64,000 bases of DNA from Hydrogenophaga palleronii NBRC 102513 (GTDB lineage: Bacteria; Pseudomonadota; Gammaproteobacteria; Burkholderiales; Burkholderiaceae_C), in assembly GCF_001571225.1 (NCBI RefSeq), contig NZ_BCTJ01000018.1:32280-96279 (forward strand). The letters run 5' to 3'. The notes beneath the pieces were generated by a model, which was given only the letters and a program-made list of their open reading frames with translations, searched no databases and was not told the DNA's origin. Every line of letters starts with the position of its first letter. The stretch's first letter is position 1. Shown here piece after piece: positions 38,841 to 50,337 of the stretch. The translations under genes and the position numbers were made by a program.

Positions 38841-39975
38841 TTTCACCTGGCTGCTCTGGGGCCTGCCCATCGCCTTTGCCCTGGGCTGGGGTGCTTCGCG
38901 CTTTGATCTGCGGCAGTGGCGCATCGAAAGCCGCCAGGCGCCCAAGGCCTACTTCCGCGGTCTCAACCACCTGCTCAACGAACAGCAGGACCAGGCCATC
39001 GACGCCTTCATCGAAGCGGTGCAGGGTGACCCCGACACCGCCGAGCTGCACTTCGCGCTCGGCAACCTGTTCCGCCGCCGCGGCGACTACGACCGTGCCG
39101 TGCGCGTGCACGAGCACCTGCTCTCGCGCGCCGACATCGGCCGCAAGGACCGCGACCGTGCCCAGCATGCGCTGGCGCTGGACTTCCTCAAGGCCGGCCT
39201 GCTCGACCGCGCCGAATCGGCCCTGCAGAAACTGCAGGGCTCGGACTTCGAAGCCGAGGCCCTGCTGGCCCTGCTCGGCATCTACGAACGCTCGCGCGAC
39301 TGGCCGCAGGCGCAGCAGATCGCACAGCGGCTGGAAAGCGCCGAACAAGGCAGCTTTGCCACACGCCTGGCGCACTACCTCTGCGAAGAGGCCGAACTGG
39401 CCCAGCGCGCTGGCGACAGCGCCAAGGCCATGCAGTTGCTCAACGACGCGGTGCAACGCGCGCCGCAACTGGCGCGCGGCTGGATGGCCCTGTCGGTGCT
39501 CAAGGCGCAGGGCGGCGATGCACAGGGCGCCTTCGATGCCCTGCTGAAGCTGAACCAGCACGCGCCCCAGAACCTGCCGCTGGCCGCGCGTGCGCTGGCC
39601 GAGCTCGCCCGCCAGACGGGCCGCCAGGCCGAGGCGATCACGCTGCTGCAGGCCAGCCACGAACGCGCACCCGCCATCGACATCACCGAGGCCCTGGCCA
39701 GCCTGAGCAGCGACACCGAAGCGCAGCGCGCGCGTTACCTCAGCCACCTGGAACGGGAACCGTCGCTGGTCATCACCACGCAATGGCTCGCGGGCGAGAC
39801 CCTCTCCAACCCGGTCGCGCAGATCAGCGTGAACCGGGCGCTGGAGCAGGCCAGCGCACCGCTGCAGCGCTACCGCTGCGCGGCCTGCGGCTTCGAGGCG
39901 CGCCAGCACTTCTGGCAGTGCCCGGGTTGCCAGACCTGGGACAGTTACCCGGCGCGCCGGGTGGAAGAACTCTGA
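38830..39975 (+). CDS. lapB: LPS assembly protein B (tetratricopeptide and rubredoxin-like)
   Basis: A 381-residue membrane-anchored protein starting MDFDFTWLLWGLPIAFALGW (one N-terminal anchor). TPR repeats span about 40-310 (DQAIDAFIEAVQGDPDTAEL and following). The C-terminal metal-binding module YRCAACGFEAR then CPGCQTWDSYP gives the four-Cys rubredoxin-like knuckles. LapB links LPS synthesis with LpxC turnover by FtsH. It closes the gyrA to lapB cluster. Confidence 0.94.
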   Translation: MDFDFTWLLWGLPIAFALGWGASRFDLRQWRIESRQAPKAYFRGLNHLLNEQQDQAIDAFIEAVQGDPDTAELHFALGNLFRRRGDYDRAVRVHEHLLSRADIGRKDRDRAQHALALDFLKAGLLDRAESALQKLQGSDFEAEALLALLGIYERSRDWPQAQQIAQRLESAEQGSFATRLAHYLCEEAELAQRAGDSAKAMQLLNDAVQRAPQLARGWMALSVLKAQGGDAQGAFDALLKLNQHAPQNLPLAARALAELARQTGRQAEAITLLQASHERAPAIDITEALASLSSDTEAQRARYLSHLEREPSLVITTQWLAGETLSNPVAQISVNRALEQASAPLQRYRCAACGFEARQHFWQCPGCQTWDSYPARRVEEL

Positions 39976-39976
39976 C

Positions 39977-40062
39977 CCACCCCCGCGCCGCGCTGGCGGC
40001 GCATCACCCCCTCAAGGGGGCAACACCGGCGGCCTGGTAAAGCCAATGCCGCGGTGTTCTGG
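39977..40062. repeat. Intergenic palindromic repeat, copy A1
   Basis: A GC-rich repeat with central CCCCCTCAAGGGGG and following GGCCTGG-AAAGCC-ATGCCGCGGTGTTC. A related copy is between coxS and coxL (50205-50285), and a shortened one is between coxD and coxE (about 54430-54470). It is a chromosomal REP-like family of this genus group. Confidence 0.65.
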
Positions 40063-40156
40063 AACAAGACACGCCGCACCGTCAAGTTGCCTGGCAGCGC
40101 TCACCGTGGCACATGCCGCTGACTTCGGGCGCTGAAGCAACTCATCGACGTCGGCA

Positions 40157-43816
<3,660 letters not shown>

Positions 43817-43908
43817 CGTTCGAAACTCCAAAGTCGGCAAAGCGCAAGCGCATATTTCTTCAAGCGTTCAAAAGTTGAAGCGTTCAAGAGGCCCGATGCG
43901 AGGGTGAT

Positions 43909-44460
43909 TCACAGCGACGCCGCGCTGCGCGCCGCCTGGTCGTACATGCCGGAGAGCACACGCAGCAGGCGCGCGAGCTGGCCGATGTCGTGGTTGAGTG
44001 CGTCGTCGGCCTGCAGCGCGTCGATCAGGCAGGTCTCGCGGATCTCGCGGTAACGCGTCACGTGGCCCTTGCCGGTTTCGGTCGATGCGTAGGTCACGTC
44101 CTTGCCGTTCTTGCTCGACTCCACCATGCCCAGGCCCTGCAGCTTCTTCAGCGCGTAGTTCACCAGGTGGGTGTCCTCCACGTTCATGATGAAAGCGATG
44201 TCGGCCAGGCGCTTGTTGCGGGCGCGGTGCGTCACGTGGTGCAGCACCAGCACGTCCAGCGCCGTCAGGTCCTTCAGGCCGGCGGCACTCATGCAGTGCA
44301 CGACCCAGCGGTGAAAGGCATTGCCGGCCACGATGAGGCCGAACTCGAACTCGCTCATCTCGGCGCTGTGCGGGGAAACCAGGTGGGCGGACGACACGAT
44401 CGGGGCGCCCGTGGACCGCTTCTTCGCGGCTGGCTTGGCACTTGCTTTGGTACGGGCCAT
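43909..44460 (-). CDS. MarR-like winged-helix regulator
   Basis: A 183-residue protein with a basic, Lys/Ala-rich N-terminal tail (MARTKASAKPAAKKRS) and a winged-helix core: LTALDVLVLHHVTHRARNKR, ADIAFIMNVEDTHLVNYALKKLQGLGMVE, then the wing with GKDVTYASTETGKGH. It matches the predicted MarR-type proteins found beside oxoprolinase and TRAP genes. It is divergent from the TRAP operon (185-base gap) and precedes the oxoprolinase gene by 92 bases in the same direction, so it probably controls one or both. No clear operator was found. Confidence 0.82.
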   Translation of the reverse strand: MARTKASAKPAAKKRSTGAPIVSSAHLVSPHSAEMSEFEFGLIVAGNAFHRWVVHCMSAAGLKDLTALDVLVLHHVTHRARNKRLADIAFIMNVEDTHLVNYALKKLQGLGMVESSKNGKDVTYASTETGKGHVTRYREIRETCLIDALQADDALNHDIGQLARLLRVLSGMYDQAARSAASL

Positions 44461-44644
44461 GGGGAAAAGTCTGCGTCGTTTCGGTGCGCTGAAGTCTAGG
44501 CTTTACGTCAACGATTTGCCAACACTTTGTCGGCGTCGAGGGAAAGTACCGATCACACCGGATTCACCGGTCGATAGAGTCAGCCTGCCAAATTCGCCGC
44601 ATTCGCCGCATCCCCCCGCCCTTGCCATCAACCGGAGTCTCACC

Positions 44645-45619
44645 ATGAAACGTCGCCTGTTCAGCCTGTCCGTGGCCGCTGCTGCCATGTCCATGAGCCT
44701 GCCCGCCCTGGCCCAGACCAAGTGGGATCTGCCCGCGGCCTATCCGGCGTCCAACTTCCACACCGTCAACCTGATGGCCTTCGCCGACGACGTGGACAAG
44801 GCCAGCGGCGGCAAGCTCAAGATCACGGTGCACGCCGGTGCCTCGCTGTTCAAGGCGCCCGAGATCAAGCGCGCGGTGCAGGGTGGGCAGGCCCAGATCG
44901 GCGAGATCCTGATGGCCAACTTCCAGAACGAGTGGCAGCTGTTCGGCGCCGACGGCCTGCCCTTCCTGGCCGACAGCTACGACGCGGCGCAGAAGCTCTA
45001 CAAGGCGCAGAAGCCGCTGCTGGAAAAGAAGTTCGCCGACCAGGGCATGGTGCTGCTCTACGCCGTGGCCTGGCCGCCGCAAGGCCTGTACAGCAAGACG
45101 CCGATCAACAGCGCGGCCGACCTCAAGGGCAGCAAGTGGCGCGCCTACAGTCCGGCCACCGCACGCATCGCCGAACTGGTGGGTGCGCAGCCGGTCACGG
45201 TGCAGGCGGCCGAGCTGTCGCAGGCCCTGGCCACCGGCGTGGTCGAGACCAACATGACCTCCGGCGCCACCGGCGTGGACAGCAAACTCTATGAACACCT
45301 GAAGTTCTATTACGACGTGCAGGCCTGGCTGCCCAAGAACGCGGTGTTCGCCAACAAGAAGGCCTTCGACGCGCTCGACAAGCCCTCGCAGGACGCGCTG
45401 CTGAAAGCCGCCGCCGATGCCGAGACGCGCGGCTGGGCCGAATCGCAGAAGGTCAACACCGACACGTTGAACACGCTCAGGGCGCGCGGCATGACGGTGG
45501 CGCCGCCCTCGCCCCAGCTCAAGGCCGACCTGCAGAAGGTGGGGCAGACCATGCTCAAAGAATGGCAGGAGAAGGCCGGGCCCGAAGGCAAGACCCTGAT
45601 CGACAGCTACGCCCGCTGA
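44645..45619 (+). CDS. TRAP transporter substrate-binding protein (DctP family)
   Basis: A 324-residue periplasmic binding protein with signal peptide MKRRLFSLSVAAAAMSMSLPALAQ. The mature part shows DctP features: an N-terminal PASNFHTVNLMAFADDVDK, GGQAQIGEILMANF, and LKGSKWRAYSPATARIAELV with an arginine-containing loop typical for carboxylate binding. The central helix LSQALATGVVETNMTSG is also typical. It is the first gene of a complete TRAP operon with both permeases. The ligand is likely an organic acid; a link to 5-oxoproline is inferred only from the adjacent oxoprolinase. Confidence 0.93.
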   Translation: MKRRLFSLSVAAAAMSMSLPALAQTKWDLPAAYPASNFHTVNLMAFADDVDKASGGKLKITVHAGASLFKAPEIKRAVQGGQAQIGEILMANFQNEWQLFGADGLPFLADSYDAAQKLYKAQKPLLEKKFADQGMVLLYAVAWPPQGLYSKTPINSAADLKGSKWRAYSPATARIAELVGAQPVTVQAAELSQALATGVVETNMTSGATGVDSKLYEHLKFYYDVQAWLPKNAVFANKKAFDALDKPSQDALLKAAADAETRGWAESQKVNTDTLNTLRARGMTVAPPSPQLKADLQKVGQTMLKEWQEKAGPEGKTLIDSYAR

Positions 45620-45629
45620 AGCCCGCCCG

Positions 45630-46199
45630 ATGTCCGAACACACACCGGCCGCCGCGCGCGGCCCCGTGCGGCGCGCGCTGGACGGCCTGTACGCATTCGG
45701 CGGCGGCCTGGCCGCGCTGTGCGTGCTCGGCATCCTGGTGCTGATGATCTGGGCGTCCATCGGACGCCTGCTCGAATGGCGCGTGTCCTGGGTCAACGAC
45801 GTGGTGGCCTGGCTCTGCGCCGCCGCGGCCTTCCTGGGCATGGCCTACAGCTTCCGCAATGGCGACTTCGTGCGCGTCACGCTGTTGCTGGAGTGGGCCA
45901 GCCCGCGCGTGCGGCCCTGGCTGGAAGTGTTCGCGCTGGCCGTCGCCACCGTCATGGTGAGCTACCTGGGCTACTGGGCGGCGCTGTTCACCTACGAGAG
46001 TTATGTCTTCAACGACATCGCGAACAACATGGTCGCCATCCCGATCTGGATTCCGCAGATGAGCGTGGTGGTGGGCACCGCCATCCTGATCATCGCGGCG
46101 CTGGACGAATGCGTCACCGTGCTGCGCGGGGGCCGGCCGAGTTATGTGGTGCGTGTCGAGGAGCGGCACGCGCGCGGCGATTTTTCCGAGGAGCTGTGA
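45630..46199 (+). CDS. TRAP transporter small permease (DctQ)
   Basis: A 189-residue inner membrane protein with four hydrophobic segments (about 28-50, 58-78, 95-118, 140-165), as in DctQ. The motif WVNDVVAWLCAAAAFLGMAYSF is typical. It starts ten bases after the binding-protein stop and ends directly against the large permease ATG, so it is in the same operon. Confidence 0.92.
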   Translation: MSEHTPAAARGPVRRALDGLYAFGGGLAALCVLGILVLMIWASIGRLLEWRVSWVNDVVAWLCAAAAFLGMAYSFRNGDFVRVTLLLEWASPRVRPWLEVFALAVATVMVSYLGYWAALFTYESYVFNDIANNMVAIPIWIPQMSVVVGTAILIIAALDECVTVLRGGRPSYVVRVEERHARGDFSEEL

Positions 46200-47510
46200 A
46201 TGGGCTTGCTTGAAATCGGAGGCCTGCTGCTCTTCGTTCTGCTGCTGATGCTCAGCGGCGGCGTCTGGATCGCGATGACGCTGGCCATCGTCGGCTGGGT
46301 CGGGCAGGCGTTCTTCACCTCCACCGTGCCGGGCAAGAACCTCTTCACCGCCTTCTGGGAAACCACGGCGAGCTGGGAGCTGGCCGCCCTGCCGCTGTTC
46401 ATCTGGATGGGCGAGATCCTCTACCGCACACGCCTGTCGGAACAGATGTTCGACGGCCTCTCGCCCTGGCTCTCGCGCATTCCCGGCCGGTTGATGCACA
46501 CCACCGTGCTGGGCTGCGGCATCTTCGGTTCGGTCTCGGGCTCGTCGGCCGCCACCTGCGCCACCATCGCCAAGGTGGCCCTGCCCGAGCTGGACAAACG
46601 CGGCTACGACCGCAACCTCGCGCTCGGCTCGCTCGCCGCCGCCGGTGGCCTGGGCATCCTGATCCCGCCGTCCATCACCATGGTGGTCTACGCCGTGGCG
46701 GCGGACGCAAGCGTGATCCGCCTCTTTCTCGCCGGCTTCCTGCCGGGTTTCCTGCTGATGGCGCTGTTCTCGGGCTACATCATCTGGTGGAGCCTGCGCA
46801 ACCCGGACAAGGTACCGCCCGCAGAAGCACCCACCACTTTCGCCGAGAAGATGCGGCGCTCGGGCAGCCTGATTCCCTGCGGCCTGCTGATCGTCTTCAT
46901 CGTCTGGGTGCTGGTCTCGGGCATCGCCACCGCCACCGAATGCGCGGCCTATGGCGTGGTCGGCTCGCTGGTCATTGCGGCGGCCAGCCGCCAGCTCACC
47001 TGGCGCAACTTCTGGCAGGGCCTCACCGGCGCCACGCGGGTGAGCTGCATGATCATGTTCATCCTCGCCGGCGCGGCCTTCCTCACCAAGACCATGGCCT
47101 TCACCGGCATCCCGCGCGAACTGGCCGAGCTGGTCGAGCGGCTGCAGCTCTCGCCCTACGGGTTGATCTTCGTGCTCGTCATCGTCTACCTGATCCTGGG
47201 CGCCGCGCTCGACGGCATCAGCATGATCGTGCTCACCAGCGCGGTGGTGCTGCCCATGATCCAGCAGGCCGGCTTCGACCTCATCTGGTTCGGCATCTTC
47301 ATCATCATGCTGATCGAAATCGCCGAGATCACGCCGCCGGTGGGCTTCAACCTGTTCGTGCTGCAGAACATGACCGGCATCGACAGCAACCGCATCGCCA
47401 AGGTCACCCTGCCCTTCTTCGCCTGCATGATCTTCGCCATCGCGCTGATCACCGTCTTCCCGTCCATCGTCACCGTGCTGCCCGACCTGTTCATGGGCAA
47501 GGAGTTGTAA
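46200..47510 (+). CDS. TRAP transporter large permease (DctM)
   Basis: A 436-residue permease with about 12 hydrophobic segments. Family motifs include FGSVSGSSAATCATIAKVALP, GSLAAAGGLGILIPPSITMV, and EITPPVGFNLFVLQ. It forms the sodium-dependent transport channel with DctQ. The ATG immediately follows the dctQ TGA with no gap. A rho-independent terminator follows at 47549-47578. Confidence 0.95.
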   Translation: MGLLEIGGLLLFVLLLMLSGGVWIAMTLAIVGWVGQAFFTSTVPGKNLFTAFWETTASWELAALPLFIWMGEILYRTRLSEQMFDGLSPWLSRIPGRLMHTTVLGCGIFGSVSGSSAATCATIAKVALPELDKRGYDRNLALGSLAAAGGLGILIPPSITMVVYAVAADASVIRLFLAGFLPGFLLMALFSGYIIWWSLRNPDKVPPAEAPTTFAEKMRRSGSLIPCGLLIVFIVWVLVSGIATATECAAYGVVGSLVIAAASRQLTWRNFWQGLTGATRVSCMIMFILAGAAFLTKTMAFTGIPRELAELVERLQLSPYGLIFVLVIVYLILGAALDGISMIVLTSAVVLPMIQQAGFDLIWFGIFIIMLIEIAEITPPVGFNLFVLQNMTGIDSNRIAKVTLPFFACMIFAIALITVFPSIVTVLPDLFMGKEL

Positions 47511-47548
47511 CCGGATCGTCCGGCGCCATCCTCTACACTGCAGCATCC

Positions 47549-47578
47549 CCGCCGCCCCGAGCGGCGGTTTGCTTTTTT
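47549..47578 (+). terminator. Terminator of the TRAP operon
   Basis: Stem CCGCCGC, loop CCCGA, stem GCGGCGG followed by TTTGCTTTTTT. It lies between dctM and rdgC. Confidence 0.88.
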
Positions 47579-47592
47579 CTGAGGATTTTCCC

Positions 47593-48579
47593 GTGTTCAA
47601 GAATGTGACGATCTACCGCATCGCGCCCGGCTGGGACGCGTCGCTGGAAGACATGGAGGCCGCCCTGGACGCGGCCCGTTTCGTGCCCTGCGGTGCCACG
47701 CAGGACAAGGCGGCCGGCTGGGTCGAACCACGCGGTGAGGCCCATGGCCCGCTGGTGGAATCGGTCGCCGGCCAGCGCATCCTCAAGCTGCAGATCGAGA
47801 CCAAGGGCGTGCCCGGCTCGGTGGTGAAGAAGAAGGCGCAGGAAGAAGCCGACCACATCGAGGCCACCACCGGCCGCAAGCCCGGCAAGAAAGAAACCAA
47901 GGCCCTGCGCGAAGACGCCCTGCTGGCCCTGCTGCCGCAGGCCTTTGCGCGCCAGATGACCGTCTGGGTCTGGATCGACCTGCAGAACGGCTGGCTGGTC
48001 ACCGACGCCAGCAGCCAGGGCAAGCTCGACGAGGTGGTCACCGCCCTGGTGCGCGCCTTCGACGGCCTGGCCGTCACGCTGCTGCAGACCGCGGTGACGC
48101 CGCAAACCGCCATGACGCAGTGGCTCTCGGCCACCACGCCCGAGGAATGGCCGGGCGGCTTCTCGGTCGAGCGCGAGTGCGAACTGAAATCGGGCGACGA
48201 AGAGAAGTCGGCGGTGAAGTTCACCCGCCACAACCTCGCCACCGACGAGGTGCGCCAGCACATCACCGAGGGCAAGCTGCCCACGCGCCTGGCCCTGAGC
48301 TGGGAAGGCCGCATCGGCTTCACGCTCACCGAATCGCTGCAGGTGAAGAAAATCAACTTCCTCGAAGGCGTGTTCGACGGCCGCCCCGACGAAGGCGAGA
48401 ACGGCTTCGACGCCGACGTCGCCCTGTCCACCGGCGAGCTGCAGAAGCTCATTCCCGAGCTGATCGAAGCCCTGGGTGGTGAGATGGCCTTCGGCGCCGC
48501 CGCCGACAGCGAGCCCGCGCCTGCCAAACCGGCACCGGTGGCCACCGGTGCGAGCGACGAAGACGGCCCGCCGTTCTGA
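47593..48579 (+). CDS. rdgC: Recombination-associated protein RdgC
   Basis: RdgC is a ring-shaped nonspecific DNA-binding protein that limits RecA activity. The GTG start gives MFKNVTIYRIAPGWDAS (328 residues) with GAGGA eight bases upstream; no ATG is suitable. Conserved features are FVPCGATQDKAAGWVEPRG, KLQIETKGVPGSVVKKK, and GFSVERECELKSGDEEK. The C-terminal 35 residues are low complexity. The gene is alone after the TRAP terminator. Confidence 0.95.
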   Translation: MFKNVTIYRIAPGWDASLEDMEAALDAARFVPCGATQDKAAGWVEPRGEAHGPLVESVAGQRILKLQIETKGVPGSVVKKKAQEEADHIEATTGRKPGKKETKALREDALLALLPQAFARQMTVWVWIDLQNGWLVTDASSQGKLDEVVTALVRAFDGLAVTLLQTAVTPQTAMTQWLSATTPEEWPGGFSVERECELKSGDEEKSAVKFTRHNLATDEVRQHITEGKLPTRLALSWEGRIGFTLTESLQVKKINFLEGVFDGRPDEGENGFDADVALSTGELQKLIPELIEALGGEMAFGAAADSEPAPAKPAPVATGASDEDGPPF

Positions 48580-48607
48580 TCGAGCCTGAACCAGGGGCCA
48601 CCACAGC

Positions 48608-48991
48608 ATGCACAGCGCCATTGCCATCAGCCTGGGTGCCGTGCTCGGCGCGCTTGCGCGCTGGCGCCTGAGCCTCTGGCTCAACCAGAGCGCCGCGGTG
48701 TTGCCCTGGGGCACGCTGGCGGCCAACTGGATCGGCGCCTACATCGTGGGCGTGGCGGTGGTGTTCTTCCAGAGCCAGACGCAGCTCGACCCGGCCTGGC
48801 GGCTCGCCATCATCACCGGCTTCCTGGGCGCGCTCACCACGTTCTCCACCTTCTCGGCCGAGGTCATGGGCATGCTGCAGCACGGGCGCTTTGCGCTCGC
48901 GCTCGGCACCACCGGCCTGCACCTGTTCGGCTCGCTGCTGCTCACCTGGCTGGGCATGCGCAGCGCCCTGCCCTGGTTCCCGCCCGCCTGA
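48608..48991 (+). CDS. crcB: Fluoride-specific ion channel CrcB (Fluc)
   Basis: A 127-residue membrane protein with four hydrophobic segments. The motif GALTTFSTFSAEVM contains the phenylalanine box of the fluoride pore and NWIGAYIVGV has the conserved Asn. It exports fluoride as an antiparallel dimer. It starts 28 bases after rdgC. No fluoride riboswitch is evident upstream. Confidence 0.94.
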   Translation: MHSAIAISLGAVLGALARWRLSLWLNQSAAVLPWGTLAANWIGAYIVGVAVVFFQSQTQLDPAWRLAIITGFLGALTTFSTFSAEVMGMLQHGRFALALGTTGLHLFGSLLLTWLGMRSALPWFPPA

Positions 48992-49082
48992 GCCCGGGCC
49001 TGCCGCCGCGCCAGCCCGCCCTTCCGCCCCCGCCCACCCGTGTGGGCGAACTCTGTCACGCCGAGCGCATCCAACGCCCCAC

Positions 49083-49586
49083 ATGAAACCTCTTTTCGTC
49101 TGCGCCGCCCTGTTGCTGGCTTCCCTCTCGGCCTCGGCCCAGGCCCTGTGGCAGGGTGTGCCCACGGGTGCCACGCCGGCCGAGGTGGTTGCCCGCCTCC
49201 CAGAGGCCGTGCCGGCGCCGGCGGGCCTGAGCGACGCGGCGATCACCGGTGACGTGCTGCTGCGCATCCCGGCCCACGCGCTGGTGGACGACGAGTTCGA
49301 GGTGCTGTTTGGTTTCGGCCAGGAGGGCCTGCAGAACATCGTGCTGCGAAAGCACGCGGACTCGCCAGCCCAGGCGCGCGCCATCGCCCAGCGGCTCACC
49401 ACCGCCCTGCGCGCCAGCTACGGGCTGGAAGCCAGCACCAAGAGCCGGGGCGCGCAGCCGGCCGACGCCATCGACCGCCTGTGGGCGCACCGCCGCCTGT
49501 ATGTGCACCTGCAGGTGCTGGACGGCAGCTGGGTCCACCTGCGCTACAGCCCCAACCTGCCTGCCACCGCCAGCCGGCCGCTCTGA
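49083..49586 (+). CDS. Secreted hypothetical protein
   Basis: A 167-residue protein with signal peptide MKPLFVCAALLLASLSASAQ. The mature part has WQGVPTGATPAEVVARLPEA, FEVLFGFGQEGLQNIVLR and LYVHLQVLDGSWVHLRYSP. It resembles a small alpha/beta periplasmic domain with no catalytic motif. I do not recognise a named family. It follows crcB by about 90 bases. Confidence 0.72.
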   Translation: MKPLFVCAALLLASLSASAQALWQGVPTGATPAEVVARLPEAVPAPAGLSDAAITGDVLLRIPAHALVDDEFEVLFGFGQEGLQNIVLRKHADSPAQARAIAQRLTTALRASYGLEASTKSRGAQPADAIDRLWAHRRLYVHLQVLDGSWVHLRYSPNLPATASRPL

Positions 49587-49701
49587 AGGCGGGTCCGCGC
49601 CGTCCGGCGCCGGCACCGGCTGTCTCAATTTGAGAAAGATTGAGGGCCGCCGGGCGTTTCCAGGGTTAACCCGCAAATCGGCCACAGGGCCGCGTGCTCA
49701 A

Positions 49702-49729
49702 CTTGTTGTGCCCCACCAACCACAACAAG
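49702..49729 (+). promoter_or_regulatory. Nine-base inverted repeat overlapping the coxS ribosome-binding site
   Basis: CTTGTTGTG (49702-49710) and CACAACAAG (49721-49729) are perfect arms around a ten-base spacer. The right arm covers the first bases of the AAGGAG site of coxS, so it is either an operator or a translational hairpin. Confidence 0.55.
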
Positions 49730-49739
49730 GAGACAAACC

Positions 49740-50204
49740 ATGCAGGTTCAACTCACGGTCAACGGCAAACCCGTGACCATCGACGCACCACCCCACACGC
49801 TGCTGGTGCAGACGCTGCGTGAAAAGCTTCGACTCACCGGCACCCACGTGGGCTGCGACACCGCCCAGTGCGGCGCCTGCACGGTGATGGTCAACGGCCG
49901 CGCCATCAAGTCGTGCAACGTGCTGCTGGCGCAGGTGGCGGGCAGCGAGATCACCACCATCGAAGGCCTGGCCGAAGCCGACGGCACCATGCACCCCATG
50001 CAGACGGCGTTCAAGGAATGCCACGGCCTTCAGTGCGGCTTCTGCACCCCCGGCATGGTGATGAGCGCGGTCAGCCTGTGCAAGCAGCACCCCGGCGCCA
50101 GCGCCGGCGAGATCCGCGAGCACCTCGAAGGCAACCTGTGCCGCTGCACCGGTTACCAGAACATCGTCAAAGCGGTGCAGCAAGGCGCCGCAGCGATGAA
50201 GTAA
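49740..50204 (+). CDS. coxS: Molybdenum hydroxylase small [2Fe-2S] subunit (CoxS-like)
   Basis: A 154-residue iron-sulfur subunit of the xanthine oxidase/CO dehydrogenase family. The plant-type [2Fe-2S] cluster ligands are in [18 protein letters not shown] and a following Cys (SCNVLL). The second cluster is in [12 protein letters not shown] and CRCTGYQNI. It passes electrons between the molybdopterin and FAD subunits. It heads a cluster of eight linked genes. Confidence 0.95.
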   Translation: MQVQLTVNGKPVTIDAPPHTLLVQTLREKLRLTGTHVGCDTAQCGACTVMVNGRAIKSCNVLLAQVAGSEITTIEGLAEADGTMHPMQTAFKECHGLQCGFCTPGMVMSAVSLCKQHPGASAGEIREHLEGNLCRCTGYQNIVKAVQQGAAAMK

Positions 50205-50285
50205 CACCCCCGCCGCGCTTCGCGCGACCCCCTCAAGGGGGCGGCAGCAGCGACCCGGCAGAGCCGGTTCCGCGCTGCCACTTGC
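50205..50285. repeat. Intergenic palindromic repeat, copy A2
   Basis: A GC-rich repeat with CCCCCTCAAGGGGG, followed by GGCAGAGCCGGTTCCGCGCTG, occupies most of the coxS-coxL gap. It is related to the copy at 39977-40062. Confidence 0.65.
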
Positions 50286-50337
50286 TTCAACCACTTCTCG
50301 CGCTGCCCATCTCGCGGCGCTCACTGGAGAAAATGAA

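Noticed and set aside
45555..47600. Long antisense frame over the TRAP permeases
   Set aside because: Highly charged Asp/Gln/His composition, no motifs, crosses the TRAP terminator.
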